A stretch of DNA of 64,000 bases from the NCBI RefSeq assembly GCF_000258175.1, contig NZ_JH636049.1:4630672-4694671 (forward strand), given 5' to 3'. The position numbers and the translations under genes are program-made. This DNA comes from Saccharomonospora xinjiangensis XJ-54. GTDB taxonomy: Bacteria > Actinomycetota > Actinomycetes > Mycobacteriales > Pseudonocardiaceae. Positions 1-6,783 of the stretch are shown piece by piece. The notes beneath the pieces were generated by a model. The model was not told where the DNA came from and made no database searches. It was given only the letters and a program-made list of their open reading frames with translations. The stretch's first letter is position 1, and each line of letters begins with the position of its first letter.

Positions 1-125
1 CCATGCTCCAGCCCCGAGGTCCGTGGCACCGCCGACACCGCCGACACCGTTGTCCGGGGGTGACTTCCCGGCCGCGAAGCGGCTAAACGGAGGCGGCGCA
101 ACGAGCGTGCCCGCACCCCAGGAAC

Positions 126-230
126 GCAGGTCCGCACCTGCCGCACCCACCCGACAGTGAGGCACGTCCGCAGACTGCCAACACACGGACGTGAACTACC
201 AACACACGTGCACAGGCTGCGGACACGGCA
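126..230. repeat. intergenic repeat, copy 1 (21-bp CCAACAC units plus TGCGGACACG)
   Basis: Two adjacent 21-base units lie at 176-196 and 197-217. Each contains CCAACACACG, and they are followed at once by TGCGGACACG at 218-227. Further GTCCGCA pieces lie upstream (about 130-172). The same architecture recurs at 56269-56411. Both copies sit directly beyond the 3' end of a minus-strand gene. The function is unknown. It could be a REP-like or transcript 3'-end element. Confidence 0.6.
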
Positions 231-1001
231 TCAGGGGGAGAGCGCGGACACCACGGTGGCATCCCGCTCCGCGCACGAGCGCACCTCAGGAACCAGCCCC
301 GCCGCCTCCGCCGCCGCCACCGCCGCATCCACCTGCGACACCCCCACCTCGAACAACACCCGGCCGCCCCCGCCCAGCCACCAAGGCGCGACGCCGAGCA
401 ACCGCCGCACCATCGCCAACCCGTCACGCCCGCCGTCCAGCGCAGCCAACGGCTCATGTTCCCTGGCCTCGGGCGGCATCCACCGCACCGCCGCACTCGG
501 CACATACGGAACGTTCGCCACCAGCACATCCACCCGGCCCGCCAACTTCTCCGGCAGCGCCGCGTCGAAATCGCCCTCCCACACCTCGGCCCCCGCGCCT
601 GCCAACGTCCGCCGAGCACACCGCACCGCCACCGGATCGACATCCGCCGCGAACACCCTCACCCCGGGCACCCTCGCCGCCACCACCGCCGCGATCGCCC
701 CCGCACCGCAACACAGATCGACCACCACCGAGCCCGCTCCCGCGAGCGCCACCGCAGATTCGGCGAGGAACTCCGTCCGCCGACGCGGCACGAACACACC
801 GGGCTCCACCACCACGCGCAAACCGCCGAACTCCACCCACCCCAGCAGGTGCTCCAACGGAACCCCCGACACCCGCCGCGAGACCAGCGACTCCAACCCC
901 TCCGCATCGGCCGCCGCATCCGCCAGCAACCCCGCCTCCTCCTCAGCGAACACGCACCCCGCCGCGCGCAGCCGCTCCACCACCAACCCGGTGTCCGTCA
1001 T
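231..1001 (-). CDS. HemK-like putative protein N5-glutamine methyltransferase
   Basis: A 256-residue class I SAM-dependent methyltransferase of the HemK/PrmC type. The N-terminal helical part is followed by a Rossmann core with VDLCCGAGAIA (SAM loop I), an FAADVD acidic loop and the catalytic-type motif NVPYVP. Classical PrmC has NPPY, so the second position differs, as in the actinobacterial putative glutamine-methyltransferase paralogues. PrmC methylates the GGQ glutamine of release factors. Whether this paralogue does so is not known. An upstream in-frame start would add 17 residues. The ATG at 1001 is preferred because the fold begins there. It is divergent from the bacteriocin-like gene. 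Confidence 0.8.
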   Translation of the reverse strand: MTDTGLVVERLRAAGCVFAEEEAGLLADAAADAEGLESLVSRRVSGVPLEHLLGWVEFGGLRVVVEPGVFVPRRRTEFLAESAVALAGAGSVVVDLCCGAGAIAAVVAARVPGVRVFAADVDPVAVRCARRTLAGAGAEVWEGDFDAALPEKLAGRVDVLVANVPYVPSAAVRWMPPEAREHEPLAALDGGRDGLAMVRRLLGVAPWWLGGGGRVLFEVGVSQVDAAVAAAEAAGLVPEVRSCAERDATVVSALSP

Positions 1002-1188
1002 CCCCGCAGGGTACGCGGCGGTGGCCGCCGAGCCGCAGCACTCACAGCCCACACCCCTCCGACCTCAACCACCTGACACACGGCCACTCAGTCGATCATG
1101 GATGCACCGTTCAGCCGATTGCCCACCGCGAAATTGTCATTAATTGATGAAGTCTGACGTTGTGCACGACCAAGGAGACAACAAAACA

Positions 1189-1626
1189 ATGAAGCGCCCC
1201 CTGCGCAGGATGGCCCTCACAACGGGTGTTGCGATGGCCCTCACCAGCACCATCTTCGCGACCGGCGCCGCTGCCGCCACCCCCGGGGACACGGCCACGA
1301 CGAACAATGCCGGAATCCGCGTCGTCGCGCAGGCGCACACCGCTACCGGCGGCTGGGGCGAGTACGCGATCGACGACACCGCCGACGACATCACCATCCA
1401 GGTCACGGAGAGTGTCGGCGGCGGCATCTGGAGCCACGGTGCCACAACCAATCTCATCGGCCAGAAGGTCTGCTACTCGCAGTACCGGCACAACTCCGTC
1501 TCACACGGCTCGTCCGTGACGATGGACGGCAGCAAGGACTCCGACTGGGTCGGCCCCGGCGCGGTCTCCGACGCGAACATCACCAAATACACCACCGCGA
1601 CCTGCAGGACCTACTGGAGCAAGTGA
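1189..1626 (+). CDS. lactococcin 972-like secreted bacteriocin precursor
   Basis: A 145-residue precursor. The ATG at 1189 is chosen because AAGGAG lies at 1172-1177 and the protein then opens with a textbook signal peptide: a basic start (MKRPLRR), a hydrophobic core, and Ala-rich cleavage near residue 30. The mature part carries the lactococcin 972 signature: GGGIWSHG at 77-84, then YSQYRHNSVSHGSSV at 96-110, and an aromatic C-terminus (TYWSK). In that family the mature peptide inhibits septum formation by binding lipid II. Two cysteines (C95, C139) could form a disulfide that the lactococcal founder lacks. The usual immunity/ABC genes are not adjacent. The family assignment rests on motif reading only. 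Confidence 0.72.
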   Translation: MKRPLRRMALTTGVAMALTSTIFATGAAAATPGDTATTNNAGIRVVAQAHTATGGWGEYAIDDTADDITIQVTESVGGGIWSHGATTNLIGQKVCYSQYRHNSVSHGSSVTMDGSKDSDWVGPGAVSDANITKYTTATCRTYWSK

Positions 1627-1729
1627 TCGTGGCACCGGATGCCGTCGCCGCGCTGCAGCGTTTCACCAGTGCAGCGTTCCACCAGCCCGGCGGCGACACC
1701 CACCCACGCGACCAGTCCGCTCACGGACG

Positions 1730-2794
1730 TCACGGCCGCGCCAGGGGAGACTCCTCGATCGCCTCCGCCGCGGCGCTCATCGAGTCGTCCATGTACACCG
1801 ACGTGGTGGACAGGCTCGCGTGCCCCGCGATCTGCGCCACCGTCGCGATGTCCACACCGGCCCTCGCCAGGATCGTCAACGCCGTGTGGCGCAACGAATG
1901 CGGAGTCGCCCGCCTTCCCAGGAACTCCCTCGTGTAGCGCTGCACCATGCGCTGCACGTCCCTCGGCGACAGCCGCCAGCCCCGGATCGACACGAACAGC
2001 GCGCCCTCCGCGTCGGCGATCCGGCGACGCTCCACCGGATCGTGTGCCGCACTCGGCACCGGGGGAGAGGGCCGCTCCTCGGCGAGGTACCGCTCGATCA
2101 CCTCGGCGGTCGCCCTCGACAGCGGCAAGTCGCGGTCCTTGCGCCCCTTGCCCCGCACATGCAGCACAGGCGTTGCGGTCTCCTCGTGCGACCGGATATC
2201 ACCGCGGTTCGCGCCACACAACTCCGACACCCGGGGACCCGACTCGACGAGCAACCGCAGGATCGCCTCATCACGCAAACTCAGCTTCTGGTCGGCCCGC
2301 AAACGGCTGGACGCGCGCTCCGTCGGCGCCCCGCGCAGCACCAGCGCCTCGTCGAGCCGCAACCCGACGCGCGCACCGGCCGCCCTGCTCGGGGGCCTGG
2401 GCGGCGAGACCTTCAACGTCGGGTCCAGTTGCACGTAGCCTTTGTCTGCGGCCCAGCGGAACAGGCCCCGCACGGCGACGAACCACCGCGCCAGCGAGTA
2501 CGGGCCACGGCCGGGGGGAGTGGAGCCGTCCTCGGCGATCTTTAAGCCGACCCGGTAACGGCGGTCGGGCGCCTTGGCGAGTGTGGTCAGTGCGATCTCG
2601 AGGTCGTCGGCCTCGATCGAGTCCAGTTCCGTCTCGGGGCCGAGGAGAGTGGTGAACTCGATGAGATCGCGACGGTAGGAGGTGAGGGTCGCCTCGCTGA
2701 GCTGAGCGCGCATCACGCGCCGTTCCAGGATCTCCAGGTATTCGAGTGTCGCGTCGCGTACCGTGATGTCGGACAGCCGTTCCGGTTTCGCCAC
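1730..2794 (-). CDS. tyrosine site-specific recombinase (XerC/XerD-like integrase)
   Basis: A 354-residue tyrosine recombinase from a GTG start at 2794. The open frame continues far upstream, but only the part from here is integrase-like. An N-terminal SAM-like core-binding domain (about 8-130) precedes the catalytic domain, with the complete set R188 (GPRVSEL), K216 (GKGRKD), H299-x-x-R302 (HSLRH), H325 (GHASLSTT) and nucleophile Y334 (SVYMDD). It is longer than typical XerC/XerD (about 300 residues). Its start lies about 580 bases from the dif-like site, and a perfect 9-bp inverted repeat sits just upstream. It could be a dif-associated recombinase or a remnant of a mobile element. No excisionase or phage genes are nearby. 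Confidence 0.85.
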   Translation of the reverse strand: MAKPERLSDITVRDATLEYLEILERRVMRAQLSEATLTSYRRDLIEFTTLLGPETELDSIEADDLEIALTTLAKAPDRRYRVGLKIAEDGSTPPGRGPYSLARWFVAVRGLFRWAADKGYVQLDPTLKVSPPRPPSRAAGARVGLRLDEALVLRGAPTERASSRLRADQKLSLRDEAILRLLVESGPRVSELCGANRGDIRSHEETATPVLHVRGKGRKDRDLPLSRATAEVIERYLAEERPSPPVPSAAHDPVERRRIADAEGALFVSIRGWRLSPRDVQRMVQRYTREFLGRRATPHSLRHTALTILARAGVDIATVAQIAGHASLSTTSVYMDDSMSAAAEAIEESPLARP

Positions 2795-2817
2795 AACACG
2801 ATCGTAGCGATATGGAG

Positions 2818-2847
2818 CATGTCGTGGACTGCACAATACACGACATG
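2818..2847. promoter_or_regulatory. perfect 9-bp inverted repeat upstream of the recombinase
   Basis: CATGTCGTG (2818-2826) and CACGACATG (2839-2847) are exact reverse complements separated by 12 bases. The element ends 24 bases before the recombinase GTG, a usual place for an autoregulatory operator. It could also be a recombinase arm site. Function is inferred from position. Confidence 0.5.
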
Positions 2848-3513
2848 GATTCACGTTTCGGGTCACACGGTACCGCCGGGGGCCGGAGGCACGCCGGTCC
2901 CCGGCCATGATCAAGTAAGTCGGCGCCCACGGCTTCGCCACGACATCGCTCAGCTCGCTTGCCGACGATGCCCGGGTGAAGGTCTCGGGGTCGCATCCGT
3001 TCACCGCACGTCCTGAGAGGGGACACCCTTCATGCTGCGGACGGCGGGGAGACCCGTTCCGGCCGACCCGCTCCGGCCGGAACGGGTCGGGATCGTCGCA
3101 CCGGCCGCTCACGCGGAAGCCCTCGACACTCTGGGGGCGACACCAGGCCGGGCCGCACGACCACAGCCCTGGAAAGCAGCCGCCGGAGAACCCCGGCTCC
3201 TCGAAGCGAGGCACACACGATCTCGCGTTGCTGATCCCCACGGATTTCCGAACCTCGACTGCATCGAGGTCGGCTGTGTGGGCCTGCATCCGGCCACACC
3301 GAACCGACACCGCGTGACGCCTGCTGTGGTCACGCGGCCAGGGGAGGTCTCCGAACCGCTCGCGCAGGACTTAACTTGACATAATGTCTCTTATCGGCGT
3401 TGCGGGATCGTGCCGGCAGGGGTGGTCGAACTCGACAACTGTGCTCAGACTCGGCGGCCTGCGCACTCGGTTCGACGGATTTCGACGCGTTCGCCTGTGT
3501 TCGAGGTCGGCGG
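2848..3513. other. gene-poor interval containing the dif-like site
   Basis: No open frame here has a convincing ribosome site, codon pattern or recognisable motif. Several overlapping frames are GC-driven shadows. A GC-rich inverted stretch lies around 3054-3081 (TTCCGGCCGA / CCGGCCGGAA). The only recognised element is the dif-like sequence at 3374-3401. Confidence 0.6.
3374..3401 (-). other. dif: candidate chromosome-dimer-resolution site dif
   Basis: Read on the minus strand, the 28-base site has a left half CGCCGATAA and a right half ACATTATGTCAAGT around a short central region. Compared with the actinobacterial dif consensus as I recall it (Hendrickson and Lawrence type: left half TTCRCCGATAAT, right half ACATTATGTCAAGT), 25 of 28 positions agree and the right half is exact. 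XerC and XerD would bind the two halves. The plus-strand right half begins ACTTGACATAAT. It is AT-richer than its surroundings and lies between two genes. The consensus is from memory and was not searched. Confidence 0.75.
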
Positions 3514-3912
3514 TCAGCGCAGGCGTTCGAGATCCTGCGCCGATCGGGCCAGCTCGTCGGCGAGGCTGCGCAATTCCTCCGGGTTCGCGCCTTCCCGCGC
3601 GGCGGTGACGATGTCCTCCGCGGCGCAGCGCAGTTGGAACAGCCGATCCTGGAGCGCCGCGACCTCGGTTTCGGACAGCACCACCGCATCGGCGGGCAGG
3701 CCGCCACGCTGCACGGCCGTACGCCGCTCGTAGGCGCGCTGGCGGCAGGCGTGCCCGCAGTACCGGCGCCTACGGCCGACTGTTCCCTGTGCGTCGAGGC
3801 GGCGCCCGCACCAGCCGCAATGCTCCGGCGCCGATCCGCGCCGCCCCCTCGACGGTAATTCGTCACGTGACGTTATGGCGCTGGTGTCCTGGGCTGCCCG
3901 ATTGTCACTCAT
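3514..3912 (-). CDS. small zinc-ribbon protein
   Basis: A 132-residue protein from the ATG at 3912. It has a four-cysteine zinc ribbon, C32-x2-C35 (HCGWCGRR) and C52-x3-C56 (RYCGHACRQRAYE), followed by a C-terminal helical or coiled-coil segment (about 80-132, rich in Glu/Ala/Leu/Arg). Such CxxC/CxxxC-RQRAYE proteins are common in actinobacteria without an assigned function. DNA or nucleoid binding is plausible given the basic residues around the ribbon. It lies on the other side of the dif-like site from the recombinase, in the same orientation, and diverges from the RidA gene. Confidence 0.7.
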   Translation of the reverse strand: MSDNRAAQDTSAITSRDELPSRGRRGSAPEHCGWCGRRLDAQGTVGRRRRYCGHACRQRAYERRTAVQRGGLPADAVVLSETEVAALQDRLFQLRCAAEDIVTAAREGANPEELRSLADELARSAQDLERLR

Positions 3913-3995
3913 CGCACCCGACAGTAGCCGTTCGTCACCCGCGCCTCGCGTCGAGACGCGCCGCGGCTGACCGGCCCCGTTCGAGTCTCGCCCCA

Positions 3996-4015
3996 CGGTC
4001 ACCAGGAGGTGACCG
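3996..4015. promoter_or_regulatory. perfect inverted repeat in the zinc-ribbon/RidA divergent region
   Basis: CGGTCACC (3996-4003) and GGTGACCG (4008-4015) are exact reverse complements separated by AGGA. The element lies in the 203-base region between divergent starts at 3912 and 4116. A second, looser pair, GGTTAC near 4016-4021 and GTAACC near 4072-4077, follows. It is a candidate operator with no known owner. The HxlR regulator at 4550-4930 is one possibility. Confidence 0.35.
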
Positions 4016-4115
4016 GGTTACCGAAAAGTGCGTTCTTTCCAGGTCAGCCCCAGTCTCCTAAGGTTTCTCAGTAACCAACGGAGAGCACTTCGGGGCTCTC
4101 GCGACGAGGAGGCAC

Positions 4116-4526
4116 ATGAGCATCACCCTGATCAACCCTGACGGTCTGCCCCAGGCCGGCAGCCATCACCAGATGTCGGTGGCCACCGGTTCGAGGCTGA
4201 TCTTCCTCGCAGGCCAGGTCGCGTGGAATGCGGACGGCGACCTCGTCGGGCGGGGCGACCTGGCCAGGCAGGTCGAGCAGTGCTATCTCAACGTCGCCGC
4301 CGCACTGGCCGAGGCCGGCGCGACGTTCGACGACGTGGCGAAGCTGACGGTGTATCTGGTGGATTGGACGCCCGAGAAGATGCCGCTGCTAGCCGAGGGC
4401 ATCGCGTCGGCGACCGCGAAGCTCGGCATCACCACTACCCCACCGCTCACCGGGCTCGGGGTCGCCGCGCTGGCCGACGTAAGCCTTTTGGCAGAGGTCG
4501 AAGCCATCGCCGTCGTCGATCGATGA
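4116..4526 (+). CDS. RidA family protein
   Basis: A 136-residue protein spanning the whole YjgF/YER057c/UK114 fold (GLPQAGSHHQ, FLAGQVAWN, NVAAALAEAGATFDDVAKLTVYL, VEAIA). Classical RidA trimers deaminate reactive enamine/imine intermediates and need a conserved arginine just before the last strand. Here the region reads TTTPPLTGLGV with no arginine at that place, so it probably belongs to a non-deaminating Rid subgroup. A good ribosome site (GAGGAGG) precedes the ATG. It converges on the HxlR regulator 23 bases downstream. Confidence 0.85.
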   Translation: MSITLINPDGLPQAGSHHQMSVATGSRLIFLAGQVAWNADGDLVGRGDLARQVEQCYLNVAAALAEAGATFDDVAKLTVYLVDWTPEKMPLLAEGIASATAKLGITTTPPLTGLGVAALADVSLLAEVEAIAVVDR

Positions 4527-4549
4527 CAGCCGGGGCAACCCCTGCCGCC

Positions 4550-4930
4550 TCACGTGCCGAACCGGCGGCGGGAAGCTTCGATGTGCCCGAGGTAGCGGTG
4601 GGTCCAGTCGCACATCCCGTCCACCGTGGCGCGCAGGGCCAGTCCCGGTTCGGTGAGCGTGTACTCCACCCGTGGCGGCACCGTGGGATACACGCGGCGT
4701 TCGATCAGGCCGTTGCGTTCCAGCATGCGCAGGTTCTGGGTGAGCATCTTGTGGCTGATGCCCTCGACCTCGTCACGCAGTTCGCTGAACCGGAGGGTGC
4801 GCTCCCCCAGCGTCTCTATGATCAACAACGCCCACTTTGTGGCGATGTCGGAAAAGATCTCCCGCGCCAGGGAGTCCGCTCGCCGCAGGTCCAGCTCCTC
4901 CGGTGAGCCTGTGAACGGTGTGGTGCCCAT
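4550..4930 (-). CDS. HxlR family winged-helix transcriptional regulator
   Basis: A 126-residue single-domain regulator from the ATG at 4930. The HxlR pattern is clear: KWALLIIETL, LRFSELRDEVEGISHKMLTQNLRMLERNGLIERRVYP, then the wing VPPRVEYTLTEPG. HxlR proteins bind DNA as dimers and often control divergently placed detoxification genes. The 143-base divergent region with the GDPD gene contains GTGGTCACCAC (4986-4996) nested inside a CTCTC/GAGAG pair (4970-5003), a possible binding site. The open frame upstream of 4930 is arginine-rich and not HxlR-like. Confidence 0.88.
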   Translation of the reverse strand: MGTTPFTGSPEELDLRRADSLAREIFSDIATKWALLIIETLGERTLRFSELRDEVEGISHKMLTQNLRMLERNGLIERRVYPTVPPRVEYTLTEPGLALRATVDGMCDWTHRYLGHIEASRRRFGT

Positions 4931-4969
4931 GCGATCCCCTCGACGACGTCGGTTCTGCCCCGCCAGGCA

Positions 4970-5003
4970 CTCTCGCAAAGGTGGCGTGGTCACCACAAGA
5001 GAG
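4970..5003. promoter_or_regulatory. nested inverted repeats between HxlR and GDPD genes
   Basis: The palindrome GTGGTCACCAC (4986-4996) lies inside an outer CTCTC (4970-4974) and GAGAG (4999-5003) pair, midway between divergent starts at 4930 and 5074. It is consistent with an operator for the HxlR-type regulator. The assignment is positional only. Confidence 0.3.
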
Positions 5004-5073
5004 CGTGGCGGGAAAGGGGCCGGGTTCGTCACGTCCTCGTGCCCGTGCCGCTCGCGGCGGGCAGACTGTGACC

Positions 5074-5856
5074 ATGACAGCCGCCCACCCCTACCTCGCG
5101 GACCCGCCGCCGCGCGCCTTCGCCCATCGTGGCTGGCACGTGGGTGACCTGTCGGGTCTGGAGAACTCCCTGCTCGCGTTTCGCCGTGCTGTCGCCGAGG
5201 GCTACCGCTACGTCGAAACGGACGTGCACGCCACCGCCGACGGTGTCGTGGTCGTGCACCACGATCCCACCCTCGACCGCACCACCGACCGGTCGGGGGC
5301 GATCCTCGGCCAGCCGTGGAACGTCGTCCGGCGCGCACGCATCGGTGGCAGGGAGCCGGTGTCGCGGCTGGAGGACGTGCTGGAGGAGTTGCCGGACGCG
5401 TTCTTCAACATCGACGTGAAATCGGATGCGGCCGTGGAGCCGTTCGTGCGGGTGGTGCGGCGGCAGCGCGCGTTCGACCGGATCGCGGCGGCGGCGTTTT
5501 CCGAGGCGCGGCTCGCGCGACTGCGGAAGCTGGCGGGTCCTCGCCTGCTCACGTCGCTGGGACCGAGGTCGGCGGCGTTGTTGCGGGCGGACGGGTGGTT
5601 GCCGTTTCTTCGTCTCGGGTCGTTCAGCCGGGGTGTCCTGGCGCAGGTTCCGCTGCGGCAGGGCCCGCTGACCGTGGTCGATAAGGCATTCATCACGGCG
5701 GCGCAGCGGCTGGGTGTCGAGGTCCACACCTGGACGATCAACGACAAGGAGCGGATGCGGTCGTTGCTCGACCTCGGTGTTCACGGCATCGTCACCGACC
5801 GGCCCGATCTGTTGCGGGAACTGCTGATCGAGCGGGGTAGCTGGCCGTCCCGGTGA
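5074..5856 (+). CDS. glycerophosphodiester phosphodiesterase
   Basis: A 260-residue GDPD TIM-barrel enzyme that hydrolyses glycerophosphodiesters to glycerol-3-phosphate and an alcohol. The metal/catalytic residues are visible: HRG at 18-20, the E-x-D pair in YVETDVH near 48-50, and HHDP at 62-65. Later come an FNIDVKSD strand and the closing WTIND and GIVTDRPD motifs. No signal peptide is evident, so it is probably cytoplasmic. The ATG at 5074 is chosen because the fold starts there. The frame is open upstream. It diverges from the HxlR gene. Confidence 0.9.
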   Translation: MTAAHPYLADPPPRAFAHRGWHVGDLSGLENSLLAFRRAVAEGYRYVETDVHATADGVVVVHHDPTLDRTTDRSGAILGQPWNVVRRARIGGREPVSRLEDVLEELPDAFFNIDVKSDAAVEPFVRVVRRQRAFDRIAAAAFSEARLARLRKLAGPRLLTSLGPRSAALLRADGWLPFLRLGSFSRGVLAQVPLRQGPLTVVDKAFITAAQRLGVEVHTWTINDKERMRSLLDLGVHGIVTDRPDLLRELLIERGSWPSR

Positions 5857-5873
5857 CGATGCCGCGATACCCG

Positions 5874-6554
5874 TCAGCGGGGTGGGGTGCCGTGCCAGGC
5901 GGCGTGCCAGGTCTTCGGGCCGAGCAGCCCCGACGGGTAGATGTCGTTGGCGCGCTGGATGTCGAGCACGGCGCGCCGGGTCTTGTCGTAGTAACAGCCG
6001 GTGCCCTGGAAGTCGTAGCCGAGTTCGTTCATACGGAGCTGGAAAGTGCGCAGTGGTGCGGCGCAGTCGCCGTAGCGGTAGACGGTGCCCGGCCATTCCG
6101 GTGTGGACGTTTCGGGCTGGGAGCTGATTGTGCCGCCGCTGATGTAGGCGGCCTCGGCGCGGGTCGGTGGTGTTCCGCTGGCGGCGTCGGCGTCGGCGGC
6201 CAGCCCGAGTGTGGCGGCGCAGGTCCAGGGCTGCCAGCCGCGCATGCGATACAGGTAGAGGGCGCGATAGTCCTGTTCTGCCGGGCTTGCCTGATCGGGG
6301 CGTCCGGTGCCGCCGACGCTGCGCCAGGTGGGCAGGTCGAACTGATAGGCGCCGTAGTAGCCGTTGCCGGTGTTGGTGTCGTAGCGGTCGCTGGACTCGC
6401 ACCTACGCAGCGCCGCCCAGTCGTCGGCTGAGGGGTCGGCGATCGCGGTGGGTGCGGTGAGGACGCCTGCGCCGAGCGCGGCGGCCGTGATCAGGAGAAG
6501 TCGCCGGGGGCGGCGGATGCCGACCGTGGGCGACTGTGTATGCGGTGTGTCCAT
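5874..6554 (-). CDS. secreted resuscitation-promoting-factor-like transglycosylase with C-terminal peptidoglycan-binding-type domain
   Basis: A 226-residue secreted protein from the ATG at 6554. It has a signal peptide (basic RRPRRLLL, hydrophobic core, APTAIA cleavage near residue 40) and an Rpf-type lysozyme fold starting DWAALRRCESSDRY, with the catalytic Glu in CESSD and a GNGYYGAYQFDLPTWRSVGG motif. The C-terminal part (about 160-226: RTFQLRMNELGYDFQGTG..TRRAVLDIQRAND..GLLGPKTW) resembles a peptidoglycan-binding domain. Rpf proteins cleave the glycan backbone and aid exit from dormancy. A CTTTCG/CGAAAG hairpin lies upstream (6615-6631). Confidence 0.85.
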   Translation of the reverse strand: MDTPHTQSPTVGIRRPRRLLLITAAALGAGVLTAPTAIADPSADDWAALRRCESSDRYDTNTGNGYYGAYQFDLPTWRSVGGTGRPDQASPAEQDYRALYLYRMRGWQPWTCAATLGLAADADAASGTPPTRAEAAYISGGTISSQPETSTPEWPGTVYRYGDCAAPLRTFQLRMNELGYDFQGTGCYYDKTRRAVLDIQRANDIYPSGLLGPKTWHAAWHGTPPR

Positions 6555-6783
6555 GGCGGAACGGTAAGCACAGCCAGCGGCGGTTCTCAGCGCCGCATGA
6601 CGTGTTGTTGCGTCTTTCGGAGGACGAAAGCAGCGACACGCCATGCTTTCGGGTGTTCGCGGTGGGTGGTTCGGCGCGGGTGGTGACAGGTTCGTGGCGT
6701 CAGCGGTGAGACGGTGCAAAGGTTTGCGGGGTCGGCGCGCTTCGTCGCGGTTCGGCCGAACCTCCCCGGCACGGGGTGATGGA

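Noticed and set aside
1..63. Possible C-terminal end of a plus-strand gene (open frame ending TGA at 61-63)
   Set aside because: Only 20 codons are visible, with low-complexity ADTADT composition. Nothing distinguishes it from chance.
3030..3299. Small genes between the recombinase and the zinc-ribbon gene
   Set aside because: Several overlapping frames on both strands exist, but none has a credible ribosome site, signal or motif.
1730..4002. Integrated prophage or ICE at the recombinase
   Set aside because: No phage structural, excisionase, relaxase or replication genes, and no tRNA or att-type direct repeats were seen nearby.
6555..6783. A c-di-AMP (ydaO-type) riboswitch upstream of the Rpf-like gene
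   Set aside because: Such riboswitches do precede some actinobacterial rpf genes, and a CGAACCTGTCACC stretch faintly recalls one conserved segment. I could not place the required paired helices.
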